A stretch of 48,480 nucleotides of DNA from CALXQW01 sp031553045 (GTDB lineage Bacteria > Verrucomicrobiota > Verrucomicrobiia > Opitutales > Intestinicryptomonadaceae): NCBI GenBank assembly GCA_031553045.1, contig JAVBLZ010000015.1:1-48480 (forward strand), in the 5' to 3' direction. Below the pieces are notes generated by a model. That model was not told where the DNA came from. It did not search any database and saw nothing but the letters and a program-made list of their open reading frames with translations. Below are positions 34,847 through 44,502 of the stretch, piece by piece. Position 1 is the first letter of the stretch, and every line of letters begins with the position of its first letter. A program made the position numbers and the translations under genes.

Positions 34847-35278
34847 TTATTTTTTTGCCAAATACTCAAGCGCCGCAAAATACCCGTCAAGCCCCAAACC
34901 GCTTATAACTGCCAGACTAACGGGGGCGGTCAAAGATTTGTGCCTAAACTCCTCACGCTTGTAAATGTTTGAAACATGCACTTCAACAACATCCATGCCG
35001 CTACCCGCAATGCAATCACGCAGGGCAACGCTTGTGTGCGTAAGTGCGGCGGGGTTTATCACCATTTGTTTAACCCCCATATCCGCAAGCTCCGCAATTT
35101 TTGAAATAAGCTCTCCCTCTGCATTGGACTGAAAGTCCACAAGCTCAACGCCCAAACTTTTCGCCTTTAATTTCAAATTTGAAATAAGCTCCGCCAAAGT
35201 TGTAGAGCCGTAAACTTCGGGCTCACGCTTGCCGAGCCTATCCATATTTGGTCCGTTTATGATTGCGATTTTTTTCAT
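34847..35278 (-). CDS. aroQ: 3-Dehydroquinate dehydratase, type II
   Basis: The 143-aa dodecameric enzyme forms 3-dehydroshikimate in the shikimate pathway. INGPNMDRLGKREPEVYG carries the catalytic Arg and Tyr, FQSNAEGELI and INPAALTHTSVALRD form the active site, and EVHVSNIYKREEFRH contains the catalytic His. Length is typical. It begins 1 nt after the Nif3-like gene stop. Confidence 0.95.
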   Translation of the reverse strand: MKKIAIINGPNMDRLGKREPEVYGSTTLAELISNLKLKAKSLGVELVDFQSNAEGELISKIAELADMGVKQMVINPAALTHTSVALRDCIAGSGMDVVEVHVSNIYKREEFRHKSLTAPVSLAVISGLGLDGYFAALEYLAKK

Positions 35279-35279
35279 G

Positions 35280-36047
35280 TTAAAGCGGATTATCTACTTC
35301 AATAAACTCATATTCAATACCAAATTTTTGCGCCACTGCACGCCCCAACGCCTGCACGCCAAAACACTCTGTTGCGTAATGTCCGCAAGGATAGATGTTG
35401 AGCTTCAACTCTCTGGCAACTTCAAAATAATGCTCTTTAACTTCACCCGTAATAAGAGTGTCCAAACCGTAATCTTTCAGGTGGTGTATTGCCTCTGCGG
35501 CGCTACCGGAGCACACCGCAATATGCTTGGGATTTGCCGACCCAAACTCTATGCCCTTGTAAGTTTTCTTGAATAAATTTTTAAGACGCCTTGCTAGCTC
35601 CGCCCTGCCGCCTTTTGGGGTCAATGCAATTTTACCTATCTGATTACCGCAATATTCAAAACAAGACGCCACCGCTTCCAGCTTTAATTTTTTCACAAGC
35701 TGAGCGTTGTTGCCGTAGATATCGTGAGCGTCTAAAGGCAGATGCACGCTATACAAAGTTATATCGCCGCTTGAAAGAGTTTTCATCTTTTCATAATTTG
35801 CGCCCGTGAAAGGTGCTGCGGCATTCCAAAGCATTCCGTGATGAACCAATAAAATTTGCGCACCAAGTTTTTTTGCCTCAGAAAATTGATACAACCCCGC
35901 ATCGCAGGCGGCGCATATTTTTTTCACCTTGCGCAAAGATTCAGTGTCTCCAAATTGAACGCCATTAAAGGCGGTGGGATAGTCGCCAAAAGTTTTGACC
36001 TGCATTTCGGAATCTAAAAAAGAGAGTATTTCTTTTTGTGTTGCCAT
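35280..36047 (-). CDS. Nif3-like dinuclear metal centre protein
   Basis: The 255-aa protein belongs to the Nif3/YbgI/DUF34 family. Metal ligands are visible in LVHHGMLWN (His pair), VHLPLDAHDIYGNN, and the C-terminal GHYATECFG. These proteins form toroidal hexamers with two metals per subunit. They are often mislabelled GTP cyclohydrolase I type 2, and the true substrate is unsettled. It sits in an operon 2 nt after the nitrilase. Confidence 0.88.
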   Translation of the reverse strand: MATQKEILSFLDSEMQVKTFGDYPTAFNGVQFGDTESLRKVKKICAACDAGLYQFSEAKKLGAQILLVHHGMLWNAAAPFTGANYEKMKTLSSGDITLYSVHLPLDAHDIYGNNAQLVKKLKLEAVASCFEYCGNQIGKIALTPKGGRAELARRLKNLFKKTYKGIEFGSANPKHIAVCSGSAAEAIHHLKDYGLDTLITGEVKEHYFEVARELKLNIYPCGHYATECFGVQALGRAVAQKFGIEYEFIEVDNPL

Positions 36048-36049
36048 TG

Positions 36050-36931
36050 TTACTCCCCGAAACGCTGTGAAATTTTTGAGTAGGAATCTATGCGCCTATC
36101 TCTGAAGAACGGCCAAGTTTGGCGGAATTCTTTTGCCTCGTCAAAATCTACATTTGCGTAGAGGATTTCCTCTTTATCTTCAGAAGCCAAGGCTATCATC
36201 TGTCCGTATGGATTTGCCACAAAGCTGGAGCCCCAAAAGCGTATTGATTTTTCTTTTTCAAATTTTGAAGTTTCAACACCTATCCTGTTTGCGGCGGCTA
36301 TAAACACGCCGTTTGCAACCGCATGGCCTTTTTGCACGCTATGCCAAGCGTTCTTGAATTTTTCTAGCTCGGCGGATTTTTCCGTCGGCAATGTGCCAAT
36401 AGCGGTCGGGTAAAAAATAATGTCAGCGCCTTCCAAGGCTGTTAGGCGTGCGGCTTCAGGATACCATTGGTCCCAACAAATTAATACGCCAACTTTTCCA
36501 TGGGTTGTATCCCAAACTTTATAACCCAAGTCGCCAGGTGTGAAATAAAATTTCTCCTCAAAGCATGGGTCCTGCGGGATGTGCATTTTGCGATACTTGC
36601 CGAGCATCTTTCCATCCGCATCTATAACTATACTTGTGTTGTGATAGACTCTGCCCGCACAGTCCCTATCCTCAAAAAACGAGGCAATCAAAACTATTTG
36701 CAAATCTTTGCAAAGCTTGCAAAGCGCCCGTGTATGCTCATTAGGCAAAGCGTGTGCGAGCTTGAAATTTTCTGAATTTTCTGAAATGCAAAAATATTCC
36801 CCCAAAAAAAGTTCCTGTGTGCAGATTATTTTCGCCCCAGATTTTGCGGCTTTTTTAATATCCGCAATATGGCTTTTCAGATTTTCCGATGCGGACTTTC
36901 TTGCCGCTTTTTGCAAGAGTGCTATTTTCAT
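36050..36931 (-). CDS. aguB: Nitrilase-family N-carbamoylputrescine amidase
   Basis: The 293-aa carbon-nitrogen hydrolase has the Glu-Lys-Cys triad: E40 in CTQELFLGEYF, K115 in GKYRKMHIPQDP and C152 in VLICWDQWYPEAARL. The motifs FLGEYFC, HIPQDPCFEEKFYFTPGD and CWDQWYPE match N-carbamoylputrescine amidase, which makes putrescine in the agmatine route of polyamine synthesis. Agmatine deiminase is not in the window. It overlaps the M48 protease gene by 4 nt. Another amidase specificity is possible. Confidence 0.85.
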   Translation of the reverse strand: MKIALLQKAARKSASENLKSHIADIKKAAKSGAKIICTQELFLGEYFCISENSENFKLAHALPNEHTRALCKLCKDLQIVLIASFFEDRDCAGRVYHNTSIVIDADGKMLGKYRKMHIPQDPCFEEKFYFTPGDLGYKVWDTTHGKVGVLICWDQWYPEAARLTALEGADIIFYPTAIGTLPTEKSAELEKFKNAWHSVQKGHAVANGVFIAAANRIGVETSKFEKEKSIRFWGSSFVANPYGQMIALASEDKEEILYANVDFDEAKEFRQTWPFFRDRRIDSYSKISQRFGE

Positions 36932-38169
36932 TTTAGAGCATCTTCCCTTTCAATCAATGTTGGATGAGAGTAATAAAATGCGCTGTATATCGGATGCGGG
37001 GTGAGATTGCTTCTGTTCTCTTTTTGCAGTTTGCGAAGCGCCGAAACAAGCGGCTGAGCGCCGCCGCAAAGCTTTTTTGCAAAGGCGTCAGACTCATACT
37101 CATACTTTCTGGAAAAGACATTCATTATCGGCGTAAACCAAAAAGTTATTAATCCAGAAAATAGCGTTACAAGCATGAGAAGCTGCCCCATGCCACCGTG
37201 CTTAAAACCTAACATTTCAAAAAATTCCGGCGTCTGGGAAAGCCAACCCATGACGGCAAATGCCGCAAATAAAGATATGAAACCCATGCCAATCAATTTG
37301 TATATATGGCCTTTTTTATAGTGCCCTATCTCATGCGCCAAGACACCCTCAAGCTCATCAATACTGAGCTGGGCAATCAAAGTATCATACAAAACTATTC
37401 TTCTAAATTTGCCAAACCCCGTGAAATATGCGTTTGAATGACCCGAACGACGGCTGCCATCTATCACGTAAATTGCGCTCGCCTTAAAGTCTCCTTTTTG
37501 AGCCAAAGCAAAAAGCCTGTCTTTGAGCGCACCATCTTCAAGCGGCGTGATTTTATTAAAAAGAGGCATTATGAATTTTGGATACAAAACCAGCATCACA
37601 AGCTGAAATAACGATATTGCCAAAAACGCCAAAATCCACCAAGTATTTTCAAAACTTTCAAAAAACCAAATTAGAAGCGCAAGCAATGGAATGCCCAGAA
37701 CAAGAGATATTGCAAGCTCCTTGAGTTTATCCGTAAGCCAAAGCGTGAAACTGCTTTTGTTGAAACCGTGTTTTTCTTCTATGACAAAAGAATCAAAAAT
37801 TTCAAAAGGCAAACTAGGCAAAGAAAGCATTATTGAAACGCCTATAAATGTGATTGCCTGCGCCCAGACACCCAATCCAAGATGCGTTTCAAACAAATCA
37901 AACGCCCAAGGGAAAAACCCGAACAGCAATAGCAAAGCCACAAGACAAGCGTTGAATGAATCTTCAACCATGTCAAAATAAGTTTTGTCTTTGGTGTAAG
38001 AATTGATGTTTGAGTAATCTTGCAAAGTGATAAAATCTGCAAAAGCGCTCGGCACTGCGTTGGCGAATTTTGAAAGAGATTTAAGGTTCAAAACCTCCAA
38101 CCCCAAAGACGCAAACAGCCTCAGCGCCATCAGAATCAATATTGAAATTATGAGGCAATTTAAAATCAT
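36928..38169 (-). CDS. M48-family membrane zinc protease (Ste24-like)
   Basis: The 413-aa integral membrane protein has several hydrophobic segments (1-22, 75-95, 103-120, 150-170, 178-197 and two after 290). The zinc motif is H279-E-I-G-H283 in VLAHEIGHYKKGH, with the third ligand Glu in YEYESDAFAKKLCGG (near 360). SGHSNAYFTGFGKFRRIVLYDTL is typical of Ste24/CAAX prenyl protease 1 homologues. Bacterial members take part in membrane protein quality control. It overlaps gatB by ATGA and the nitrilase gene by 4 nt. Confidence 0.92.
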   Translation of the reverse strand: MILNCLIISILILMALRLFASLGLEVLNLKSLSKFANAVPSAFADFITLQDYSNINSYTKDKTYFDMVEDSFNACLVALLLLFGFFPWAFDLFETHLGLGVWAQAITFIGVSIMLSLPSLPFEIFDSFVIEEKHGFNKSSFTLWLTDKLKELAISLVLGIPLLALLIWFFESFENTWWILAFLAISLFQLVMLVLYPKFIMPLFNKITPLEDGALKDRLFALAQKGDFKASAIYVIDGSRRSGHSNAYFTGFGKFRRIVLYDTLIAQLSIDELEGVLAHEIGHYKKGHIYKLIGMGFISLFAAFAVMGWLSQTPEFFEMLGFKHGGMGQLLMLVTLFSGLITFWFTPIMNVFSRKYEYESDAFAKKLCGGAQPLVSALRKLQKENRSNLTPHPIYSAFYYSHPTLIEREDALK

Positions 38170-39626
38170 CTTATCAATTTCTTTAAAGTTTCCAAAACCA
38201 ACGCAGGGTTTGCCTTGCCGCCTGAAGCCTTCATAATTGGGCCTATAAGTGCATTTATGGCCTTCTCATTGCCGGCTTTAAATTGCTCTATTGCTTTGGG
38301 GTTTTGCGTTATTACGTCTTGGCAAAATTTTTCAATCTCAGAAGAATCCGTATTTTGCTTGAGACCTTCAGCCTCCACAATTTCTTCGGCGCTCTTGCCG
38401 CTTGAATACATTTTTGCAAAAACGTCTTTTGCCATCTGTTTTGAAATCACGCCGCTATCAATTATCTTTACCAAGCCCGCAAGATTTTTTGCGCTGATTT
38501 TGCAGTCGCAAACATTTGGGCGCTGTTCGCCGCAGAGGCTTTCGTTTGAAAGCTCACGCAGGATGTCGTTCACCAAAAGATTTGCTATCGCCTTTGCGTT
38601 TGAACAGCAGGCAAGCGCCTCATTAAAATAATCACACATGTGTTTGTCATGGCAGAGCACGCTTGTGATAGAATACGGCAAACCGTATTCATCTATATAT
38701 TTGCGCTGCAAATCAAAGGGTCTTTGCGGAAGTTCTGCGCGGATTTCAGAACGCAAATCTTCACTGATTAATACAGGCATCAAATCAGGATCGGGGAAAT
38801 AGCGGTAGTCATGGGCGTTTTCTTTGGTGCGCATTGATTGAGTAACGCAGAGTTCAGAATCCCAACGTCTGGTTTCTTGAACCAATGGAATATTCTTGTT
38901 AAGGCAGTCCGTCTGGCGGCGAATTTCATACTCTATTGCCATCTTAACAAAAGACATTGAGTTGATGTTTTTAACCTCAACACGTGTGCCCAATTTGTCT
39001 GAGCCCTTAGGACGTATTGAAACATTGGCGTCGCAACGCATCTGGCCTTTTTCCATATCGCAGTCGGCAACGTCTGCAAATATGAGAGAGTCTCTCAAAC
39101 TTGCCATGTAGGCAACCGCTTCGTCGGCGCTGTAAAGATCTGGCTCAGAAACTATTTCAATGAGAGCAACCCCCGCCCTATTAAAGTCTATCAAAGAGTC
39201 TGTCGCAAAATGCGTAAGCTTGCCCACGTCTTCTTCAAGATGTATGCGGTTTAATTTTACTTTGCGGTGAGAGCCCATCTGCGAACGGTCTGAACCCGCA
39301 AGCTCAATCTCAACCTCGCCGCCGACACAAAGCGGATTTGTCTGCTGCGTGAGCTGATAATTTTTGGGGCTGTCGGGATAAAAATAATTTTTTCTATCCC
39401 ACTTTGCAAAATCCGGAATTTTACAATCAAACATCATGCCAGCTTTGATAGTCCTACGTATGCCGCCAAAATTCAAGACAGGCAAAGTGCCCGGCAACGC
39501 CCAAACAACCTCGTTGGTTTGAGAATTTGGCTCCGCCCCAAAGTGATATGGGGCGCTGCAAAACATCTTGGTTTTTGTTTTGAGCTGAACGTGTACTTCT
39601 AAGCCTATTACTGCTTCGTATTCCAT
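38166..39626 (-). CDS. gatB: Aspartyl/glutamyl-tRNA amidotransferase subunit B
   Basis: The 486-aa subunit binds Glu-tRNA(Gln) and/or Asp-tRNA(Asn) and activates it with ATP. Motifs are EAVIGLEVHVQL, KMFCSAPYHFGAEPN, LPGTLPVLNF, RKNYFYPDSPKNYQ, EEDVGKLTHF, GQMRCDANVSIRP, EVKNINSM and the C-terminal YqeY-like domain. It follows gatA by 11 nt, completing gatC-gatA-gatB. It implies indirect Gln- or Asn-tRNA synthesis. Confidence 0.97.
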   Translation of the reverse strand: MEYEAVIGLEVHVQLKTKTKMFCSAPYHFGAEPNSQTNEVVWALPGTLPVLNFGGIRRTIKAGMMFDCKIPDFAKWDRKNYFYPDSPKNYQLTQQTNPLCVGGEVEIELAGSDRSQMGSHRKVKLNRIHLEEDVGKLTHFATDSLIDFNRAGVALIEIVSEPDLYSADEAVAYMASLRDSLIFADVADCDMEKGQMRCDANVSIRPKGSDKLGTRVEVKNINSMSFVKMAIEYEIRRQTDCLNKNIPLVQETRRWDSELCVTQSMRTKENAHDYRYFPDPDLMPVLISEDLRSEIRAELPQRPFDLQRKYIDEYGLPYSITSVLCHDKHMCDYFNEALACCSNAKAIANLLVNDILRELSNESLCGEQRPNVCDCKISAKNLAGLVKIIDSGVISKQMAKDVFAKMYSSGKSAEEIVEAEGLKQNTDSSEIEKFCQDVITQNPKAIEQFKAGNEKAINALIGPIMKASGGKANPALVLETLKKLIR

Positions 39627-39637
39627 CTTAAAAATTT

Positions 39638-41107
39638 TTAGAGTTTGGGTTGTGCGTTTTTAAACAAAGAAACCTTTTCAAAAGCGTAAGCGTATGAAAG
39701 CAGGTTTGCCTCATCGAAGGGCCTGCCTATCATCTGAAGACCCACAGGCATAGCGTTATTAGCAATTCCGCAGGGCACACTCAAAGCCGGAAGCCCCGCA
39801 AGATTTACGTTTATCGTAAATAAATCCAAAAGATACATGGATACAGGATCGGAAATTTTTTCGCCGATTTTGAAGGCGGTACTTGGCGTTGTGGGAGCCA
39901 AAATTACGTCTATGCCGCTTGCGAAAACTTTTTCAAAATCTTGCCTTATTAAGGTGCGTGCTTTTTGCGCACGCAAATAATATGCGTCATAATAGCCGCT
40001 TGTTAAGACGTATGTACCCAAGATTATCCTGCGTTTTACTTCAGCCCCGAAACCTTCCGCACGGCTCTTTGAATAAATGTCTGTAGAATCCGTAGCCTTT
40101 GAGCTTCTGTGCCCGTACCTTATGCCGTCTAGACGGGCAAGGTTTGAAGACGCTTCCGCAGTGGCAATGATGCAATAAACAGGCACGGCAAGCTCCGTAT
40201 GCGGCAGAGAAATTTCAACAATTTCAGCACCCTGCTCTTTACATAAAGCAATAGATTTTTCTATGTGGGAGCGAATTTCAGAATCAAGCTCCGCAGGGAA
40301 ATACTCCTTTGGAACGCCGATTTTTTTGCCCTTCAAAGAATTTTCATTGAGCTGTTTTGAATAACTTGGCTTGTCTATCTTGATGCTTGTGGAATCTTTT
40401 GGGTCATAAGAAACGAGCGCCTCTAAAAATATTGCAGCATCTTTGATATTGCGCGCCATGGGGCCCGCTTGGTCTAAAGAAGAAGCAAAGGCGGCAAGAC
40501 CGTATCTGCTGACAAGCCCGTAAGTAGGCTTCATGCCGACAACACCGCAATGCGCCGCAGGCTGGCGTATTGAGCCGCCCGTATCGCTGCCCAAAGCCAA
40601 AGCGCAAAAACCCGCAGACAAAGCCGCCGCCGAGCCGCCGCTACTTCCGCCCGGAATATAATCCAAATTCCAAGGGTTGTGCGTTGCGCCAAAAGCGCTG
40701 CATTCGCAAGATGCGCCCATGGCAAGCTCGTCCATATTGCATCTGCCCCAAAAGACAGCGCCTGCTTCTTCCAAATTCTTTATGCAAGTTGCCGTATAAG
40801 GACTGACATAATTTTCCAACATTTTGCTTGCGCAAGTTAGAGGCTGATTTGCTATTGCAAAGGCGTCTTTAATTGCAATGGGTATGCCGTCTAGAGCGCC
40901 CAAACTTTCACCATGCGCCCTCCGAGAATCAGAGGCTTTTGCGGCTTTCATGGCAAAGTCAACATCTTTAAAAAGAAATGCCTTCACCTTTGAATCCAAA
41001 TCGGAAGTTCTGTCTATAAATTTCTGGAGGAGCTCAACAGAAGAAATTTCTTTGTTTGCGAGCATTGTACCAAGTTCGGAAACGCTCTTATAAAATACAT
41101 CATTCAT
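39638..41107 (-). CDS. gatA: Aspartyl/glutamyl-tRNA amidotransferase subunit A
   Basis: The 489-aa amidase releases ammonia from glutamine. The Lys-Ser-Ser triad is seen in GIPIAIKDAFAI, PGGSSGGSAAALSAG and GSDTGGSIRQPAAHCGVVGMKPTYG. C-terminal motifs VLTSGYYDAYYLRAQK and LPALSVPCG are typical. It starts 21 nt after gatC. Confidence 0.97.
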   Translation of the reverse strand: MNDVFYKSVSELGTMLANKEISSVELLQKFIDRTSDLDSKVKAFLFKDVDFAMKAAKASDSRRAHGESLGALDGIPIAIKDAFAIANQPLTCASKMLENYVSPYTATCIKNLEEAGAVFWGRCNMDELAMGASCECSAFGATHNPWNLDYIPGGSSGGSAAALSAGFCALALGSDTGGSIRQPAAHCGVVGMKPTYGLVSRYGLAAFASSLDQAGPMARNIKDAAIFLEALVSYDPKDSTSIKIDKPSYSKQLNENSLKGKKIGVPKEYFPAELDSEIRSHIEKSIALCKEQGAEIVEISLPHTELAVPVYCIIATAEASSNLARLDGIRYGHRSSKATDSTDIYSKSRAEGFGAEVKRRIILGTYVLTSGYYDAYYLRAQKARTLIRQDFEKVFASGIDVILAPTTPSTAFKIGEKISDPVSMYLLDLFTINVNLAGLPALSVPCGIANNAMPVGLQMIGRPFDEANLLSYAYAFEKVSLFKNAQPKL

Positions 41108-41128
41108 TTTTTTGAATCCTTAAAATTT

Positions 41129-41425
41129 TTATGCGTCATCTACGACTTTTGGCACTACTACCTGAAAATCCCTCTTTATTGGGGCGTTCATTAGAGCCTT
41201 TTCAAGGCTCAATGTTTCAGTGGCTTCGTCTTTGCGCCACACATTATGAATTGCGTGGGCATGGGCGCAGGGCTCTACATTATCGACATTTACTTCGGAA
41301 AGCTTTTTAAAGTACCCGAGCACCTGCGAAAGTTGAGAAGCGTATTTTGTTTTCTCTTCATTGCTTAACTCTATGCGAGCAAGCTGAGCAAGATAGTCTA
41401 TATCTATATTTTCGCTTTGAGACAT
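41129..41425 (-). CDS. gatC: Aspartyl/glutamyl-tRNA amidotransferase subunit C
   Basis: The 98-aa subunit stabilises the GatA-GatB interface. It shows IDIDYLAQLARIELSNEEK, the loop SEVNVDNVEPCAHAH and a Trp-Arg-Asp/Glu segment VWRKDEAT. ATG 41425 is preferred to 41446 because the family sequence begins MSQSENIDIDYLAQ. First gene of the long minus-strand operon running to pta. Confidence 0.93.
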   Translation of the reverse strand: MSQSENIDIDYLAQLARIELSNEEKTKYASQLSQVLGYFKKLSEVNVDNVEPCAHAHAIHNVWRKDEATETLSLEKALMNAPIKRDFQVVVPKVVDDA

Positions 41426-41561
41426 AAGGGGAGAATTCTCTCTCAATTCATCTTTGTTTCAAGCATTTTTTAAGAAACTAAAAAAAAATATTTCGATACT
41501 CAGCATTTTAAAAACACAGAAGAAACTTTAGCATCTTAGCACCGCACAATTATTTTTTCCG

Positions 41562-41610
41562 CCAGACACTAGGCTGACTGCGCCGCAGGCGCAGCATCAA
41601 AAAAAATTCT
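41562..41610 (+). repeat. R3 repeat unit, copy b
   Basis: GACACTAGGCTGACTGCGCC, GCA loop, GGCGCAGCATCAAAAA. Same stem as copy a with a different loop. The 115 nt upstream (41447-41561) contain nothing I can assign apart from gatC's upstream region. Confidence 0.8.
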
Positions 41611-41658
41611 CACTTAAAATCTTAAACTAAGTTTTGGAAGCACACCATCCCTTTACCG
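41611..41658 (+). repeat. R2 repeat unit, copy b (short)
   Basis: One half-unit: CACTTAAAATCTTAAACTAA, GTTTTGGAAGCACACC, then CCTTTACCG, joined directly to R1. Confidence 0.6.
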
Positions 41659-41785
41659 TTTTGGCAGTACGGTTTGGATGAAGAACAAGGCACAAGAAAA
41701 ATTGCGGGTCGCAGCGTACTGAATGTACGCAAGAGTCGCAATTTTTTGCAGCAACGCAGTTATTCGCCAAACAAGTCTGCCAAAA
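41659..41785 (+). repeat. R1 palindromic repeat, copy c
   Basis: Full-length unit of 127 nt with the same ends as copies a and b. Its AT-rich core has AAAAATTGCG/CGCAATTTTT and GCGTACTGAATGTACGC. The right end runs into the rpsI terminator. Confidence 0.85.
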
Positions 41786-41818
41786 AAAAGAGAGCTTCTT
41801 GCGAAGCTCCTCTTTTTT
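41782..41818 (-). terminator. Terminator of rplM-rpsI
   Basis: On the minus strand AGAGGAGCTTC and GAAGCTCTCT pair around GCAA, followed by TTTTTTT. It overlaps the rpsI stop and the R1 right end. Confidence 0.8.
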
Positions 41819-42209
41819 AACGTTTTGAGAACTGGAAGCGGCGACGTGCGCCTGGCTGACCAGACTTCTTACGTTCCTTAGAGCGGCCGTCACGTGTGAG
41901 CAAGCCAGCTTTTTTAAGAACGCTACGCAATTCAGGATCCATCTTTTCAAGAGCGCGTGCCAAACCGTGGCTTATTGCGCCTGCCTGACCAAAGCAACCG
42001 CCGCCGACCACAGTAATTTGGGCGTCAACAGATGTAGCCATATTGGAAACTGCCAATGGGCGCATTGCAAGCGTATTGATTTGCTCAGTCTTGCAATAGT
42101 CGGCAAAAGGTTTGTCATTAACAATGACTTTGCCTGTACCCTTAGACAAACGTACACGGGCAACTGATGTTTTGCGACGACCTACGGAAACAAATATATC
42201 TTTACTCAT
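41817..42209 (-). CDS. rpsI: 30S ribosomal protein S9
   Basis: The 130-aa protein has the S9 signature VSVGRRKTSVARVRLSKG, TVVGGGCFGQAGAISHGLARAL, DGRSKERKKSGQPGARRRFQFSKR. The basic tail ending SKR reaches the P-site tRNA anticodon arm. It follows rplM by 5 nt, the conserved L13-S9 operon. Confidence 0.98.
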   Translation of the reverse strand: MSKDIFVSVGRRKTSVARVRLSKGTGKVIVNDKPFADYCKTEQINTLAMRPLAVSNMATSVDAQITVVGGGCFGQAGAISHGLARALEKMDPELRSVLKKAGLLTRDGRSKERKKSGQPGARRRFQFSKR

Positions 42210-42214
42210 TGTTA

Positions 42215-42643
42215 TTAGAATTCAAAGGGTTTGGGTTGCTGTGCGGCATGTGGATGCTCAGAACCTGCATATACGTGCAACTTTGTGAGTATTGCGCTGG
42301 CAAGTTTATTGCCCGGCAACATGCCTTCAACAGCATGCTTAATCAAAAACTCAGGTTTACGGGCACGGTAGTCGGACAATTTGACGTATTTTTCGCCACC
42401 AACCCAACCGCTGTATGACATATACTCCTTCTTGTCTTCCTTTTTACCTGTTACGCGTACCTTTTCTGCGTTGATGACAACGACATAATCACCGCAGTCA
42501 ACATGCGGAGAGTAAATTGGCTTGTGGCGGCCGCGCAGCACATTTGCTATCTTAACGGCAAGACGACCCAGCACTTGGTCATTTGCATCTACCACGTACC
42601 ACTGTCTTTGTTGCCCTTCCTTCTTGGCTATAGTTGTTTTCAT
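42215..42643 (-). CDS. rplM: 50S ribosomal protein L13
   Basis: The 142-aa protein has RQWYVVDANDQVLGRLAVKIANVLRG, HVDCGDYVVVINAEKVRVTG, YMSYSGWVGG and HAVEGMLPGNKL, all typical of L13. A promoter candidate TTGACG, 16 nt, TAAATT lies upstream on the minus strand near 42690-42660. Confidence 0.98.
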   Translation of the reverse strand: MKTTIAKKEGQQRQWYVVDANDQVLGRLAVKIANVLRGRHKPIYSPHVDCGDYVVVINAEKVRVTGKKEDKKEYMSYSGWVGGEKYVKLSDYRARKPEFLIKHAVEGMLPGNKLASAILTKLHVYAGSEHPHAAQQPKPFEF

Positions 42644-42738
42644 ATCTAAAGAAAAGTTGGGTAATTTAGGCAGTCTAACACATTCGTCAATGTTTTTTTT
42701 CAGAATTATGCTTTTTTTTATTTCTGAGTTAAAAAATA

Positions 42739-44502
42739 TTAAGGCCTATTTACAAAAAGACTCGCTTCTTTGTCTTGCTTTAAGAGCTTAATATCAACCG
42801 GAGACTCTTTTTTGAGGTCGTCAATCATGTTATTTTCCAGCACTATATATACCTTCTTTGTTTTTAAGAGCTGTTGAAAATCTTCAAGCTCTTCAAGATA
42901 CCTATGTTTGTGCTTAGCCTCCTCAAGCCTGTAACCAAAGTTTTGCTCATGCGGAACTTGCCCCCTGACATAAACCGCTTTTTCAACCCAAAACGGCAAG
43001 TCTTGAAAATCTCCATAATTTTTGAAAATCAATACCGCATCGTCCGCAGAGCCCTGCGACCTGATGATTTCCGCAAAATCTCTTGCGCTTGAGCCGCGTA
43101 TCTGACCGGCTATGGGCATTGCCATCATTAGTATGTAAGACCAACCAAAAAGTATCGCAAACATAGCGGCTTTTAAGTTCTTCTTTTTAGTAAAGAACAT
43201 AATTAAAATAAGTGCAAAAATTATCCCCACGCTTACAGCAGCAAAGGGGAAAAAGCATGGTCTTTCAAGAGTCCCGTTTGCCTTCAATATATTAAAAGAC
43301 AAGGGGACGCCCACCGCCAACACCAGCCCCAACACCGCAAATATTATCGAATATATAATTACATTATATTTGCGTACATCTTTCCACATTTTTGCGACAT
43401 AAGCGCCGATTAAAACCGCCATTGCAGGGAAAATCGGCAAGATATAAGGCGCTAATTTTGATTTTGAAATTGAGAAGAACGCAAGCACCACAAGCGACCA
43501 CAACAACATATATATAGCTTGAGGATTGTTTGATTTAACATTGTTCCATCCGCCAGAAAACGCAGAGCGCAAAGATTGGGGCAAGAGAATTGTCCAAGGC
43601 AGCAAACCGCATAAAAATACGACCAAAAAGAAGTGCCAAGGCTGTTCACGCATTGCGGTTGAAGCGTCTGTAAAACGCAAAAAGTGTTCATTGACCAAAT
43701 AGTACCACGCCCAACCCTGACCCGTCGGGTTAGAGCTGAAAAAGCCTTCCGATGTCGGCAAAGCAGGCGTTGCGTTTGCCGCCATGATATGCCAAGGCAA
43801 AGCAATGGCAACAAATACGCCAAGACCCAATGCGCCCCATGCTAAATCTGAAAACGCAAAATTTTTGAAGGAACGTTTTATACCGTAGAATATTATGAAC
43901 CAAAACGCCGTTCCGGCAGGAAGCACAAGAGCTATAAAGCCCTTGGTCATCAACGCCAAAGCCATAAACACAAACGACAAAACTATATATACACCCTTTG
44001 CACCGCCCGCACTTTTAGAATACGCCAAACCCAACATATACACAGCCCCAACGATAAGCACACTAAGGGTCATGTCTAAAGTTATGATATTCCCCATGGC
44101 GTAATAAAACACGCTCGTCGCCAGTATTAAAGAGGCAGACACGCCCGCCACTCTGCCGTAAATTTTTCGGGCGTAAAAATATGTCAATAGACAGCCAAAT
44201 ATAGCCATCAAAGAATTTGAAAAACGGGCGGAAAATACGTTTACACCCATGACATCTATTGCCACAGCCTGCATCCAATAAAATAAAGGCGGCTTATAAA
44301 AATACAAAGACCCGTTCAAACGCGGAGACACCATGTCGGAATACTCCAACATCTCTCTCGGAATTTCGCTATATCTGCCCTCATCAGGGTTTGCAAGCGG
44401 TCTGGCAAAACCAAGCGCATAATAAAGCGTGCACAAATAAATCAACAAAAGCAGCACATCTAAGAGCCACGTTTTTTTTGAACTGCGTAAATTTGGAGTC
44501 AT
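42739..44502 (-). CDS. ArnT-like membrane glycosyltransferase (GT39/GT83 type)
   Basis: The 587-aa polytopic protein has about 11-12 membrane helices. The family motif ANPDEGRYSEIPREML near residue 40 carries the catalytic acidic pair in the first periplasmic loop; YFYKPPLFYWMQA and NIITLDMTLSVL follow. The last 110 residues form a soluble domain (VLIFKNYGDFQDLPFW). Such enzymes transfer a sugar from undecaprenyl phosphate to lipid A or proteins. Donor and acceptor cannot be read from the sequence. ATG 44502 is used, since the first hydrophobic helix starts just after it; 44622 is a possible alternative. Monocistronic and divergent from gdhA. Confidence 0.88.
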   Translation of the reverse strand: MTPNLRSSKKTWLLDVLLLLIYLCTLYYALGFARPLANPDEGRYSEIPREMLEYSDMVSPRLNGSLYFYKPPLFYWMQAVAIDVMGVNVFSARFSNSLMAIFGCLLTYFYARKIYGRVAGVSASLILATSVFYYAMGNIITLDMTLSVLIVGAVYMLGLAYSKSAGGAKGVYIVLSFVFMALALMTKGFIALVLPAGTAFWFIIFYGIKRSFKNFAFSDLAWGALGLGVFVAIALPWHIMAANATPALPTSEGFFSSNPTGQGWAWYYLVNEHFLRFTDASTAMREQPWHFFLVVFLCGLLPWTILLPQSLRSAFSGGWNNVKSNNPQAIYMLLWSLVVLAFFSISKSKLAPYILPIFPAMAVLIGAYVAKMWKDVRKYNVIIYSIIFAVLGLVLAVGVPLSFNILKANGTLERPCFFPFAAVSVGIIFALILIMFFTKKKNLKAAMFAILFGWSYILMMAMPIAGQIRGSSARDFAEIIRSQGSADDAVLIFKNYGDFQDLPFWVEKAVYVRGQVPHEQNFGYRLEEAKHKHRYLEELEDFQQLLKTKKVYIVLENNMIDDLKKESPVDIKLLKQDKEASLFVNRP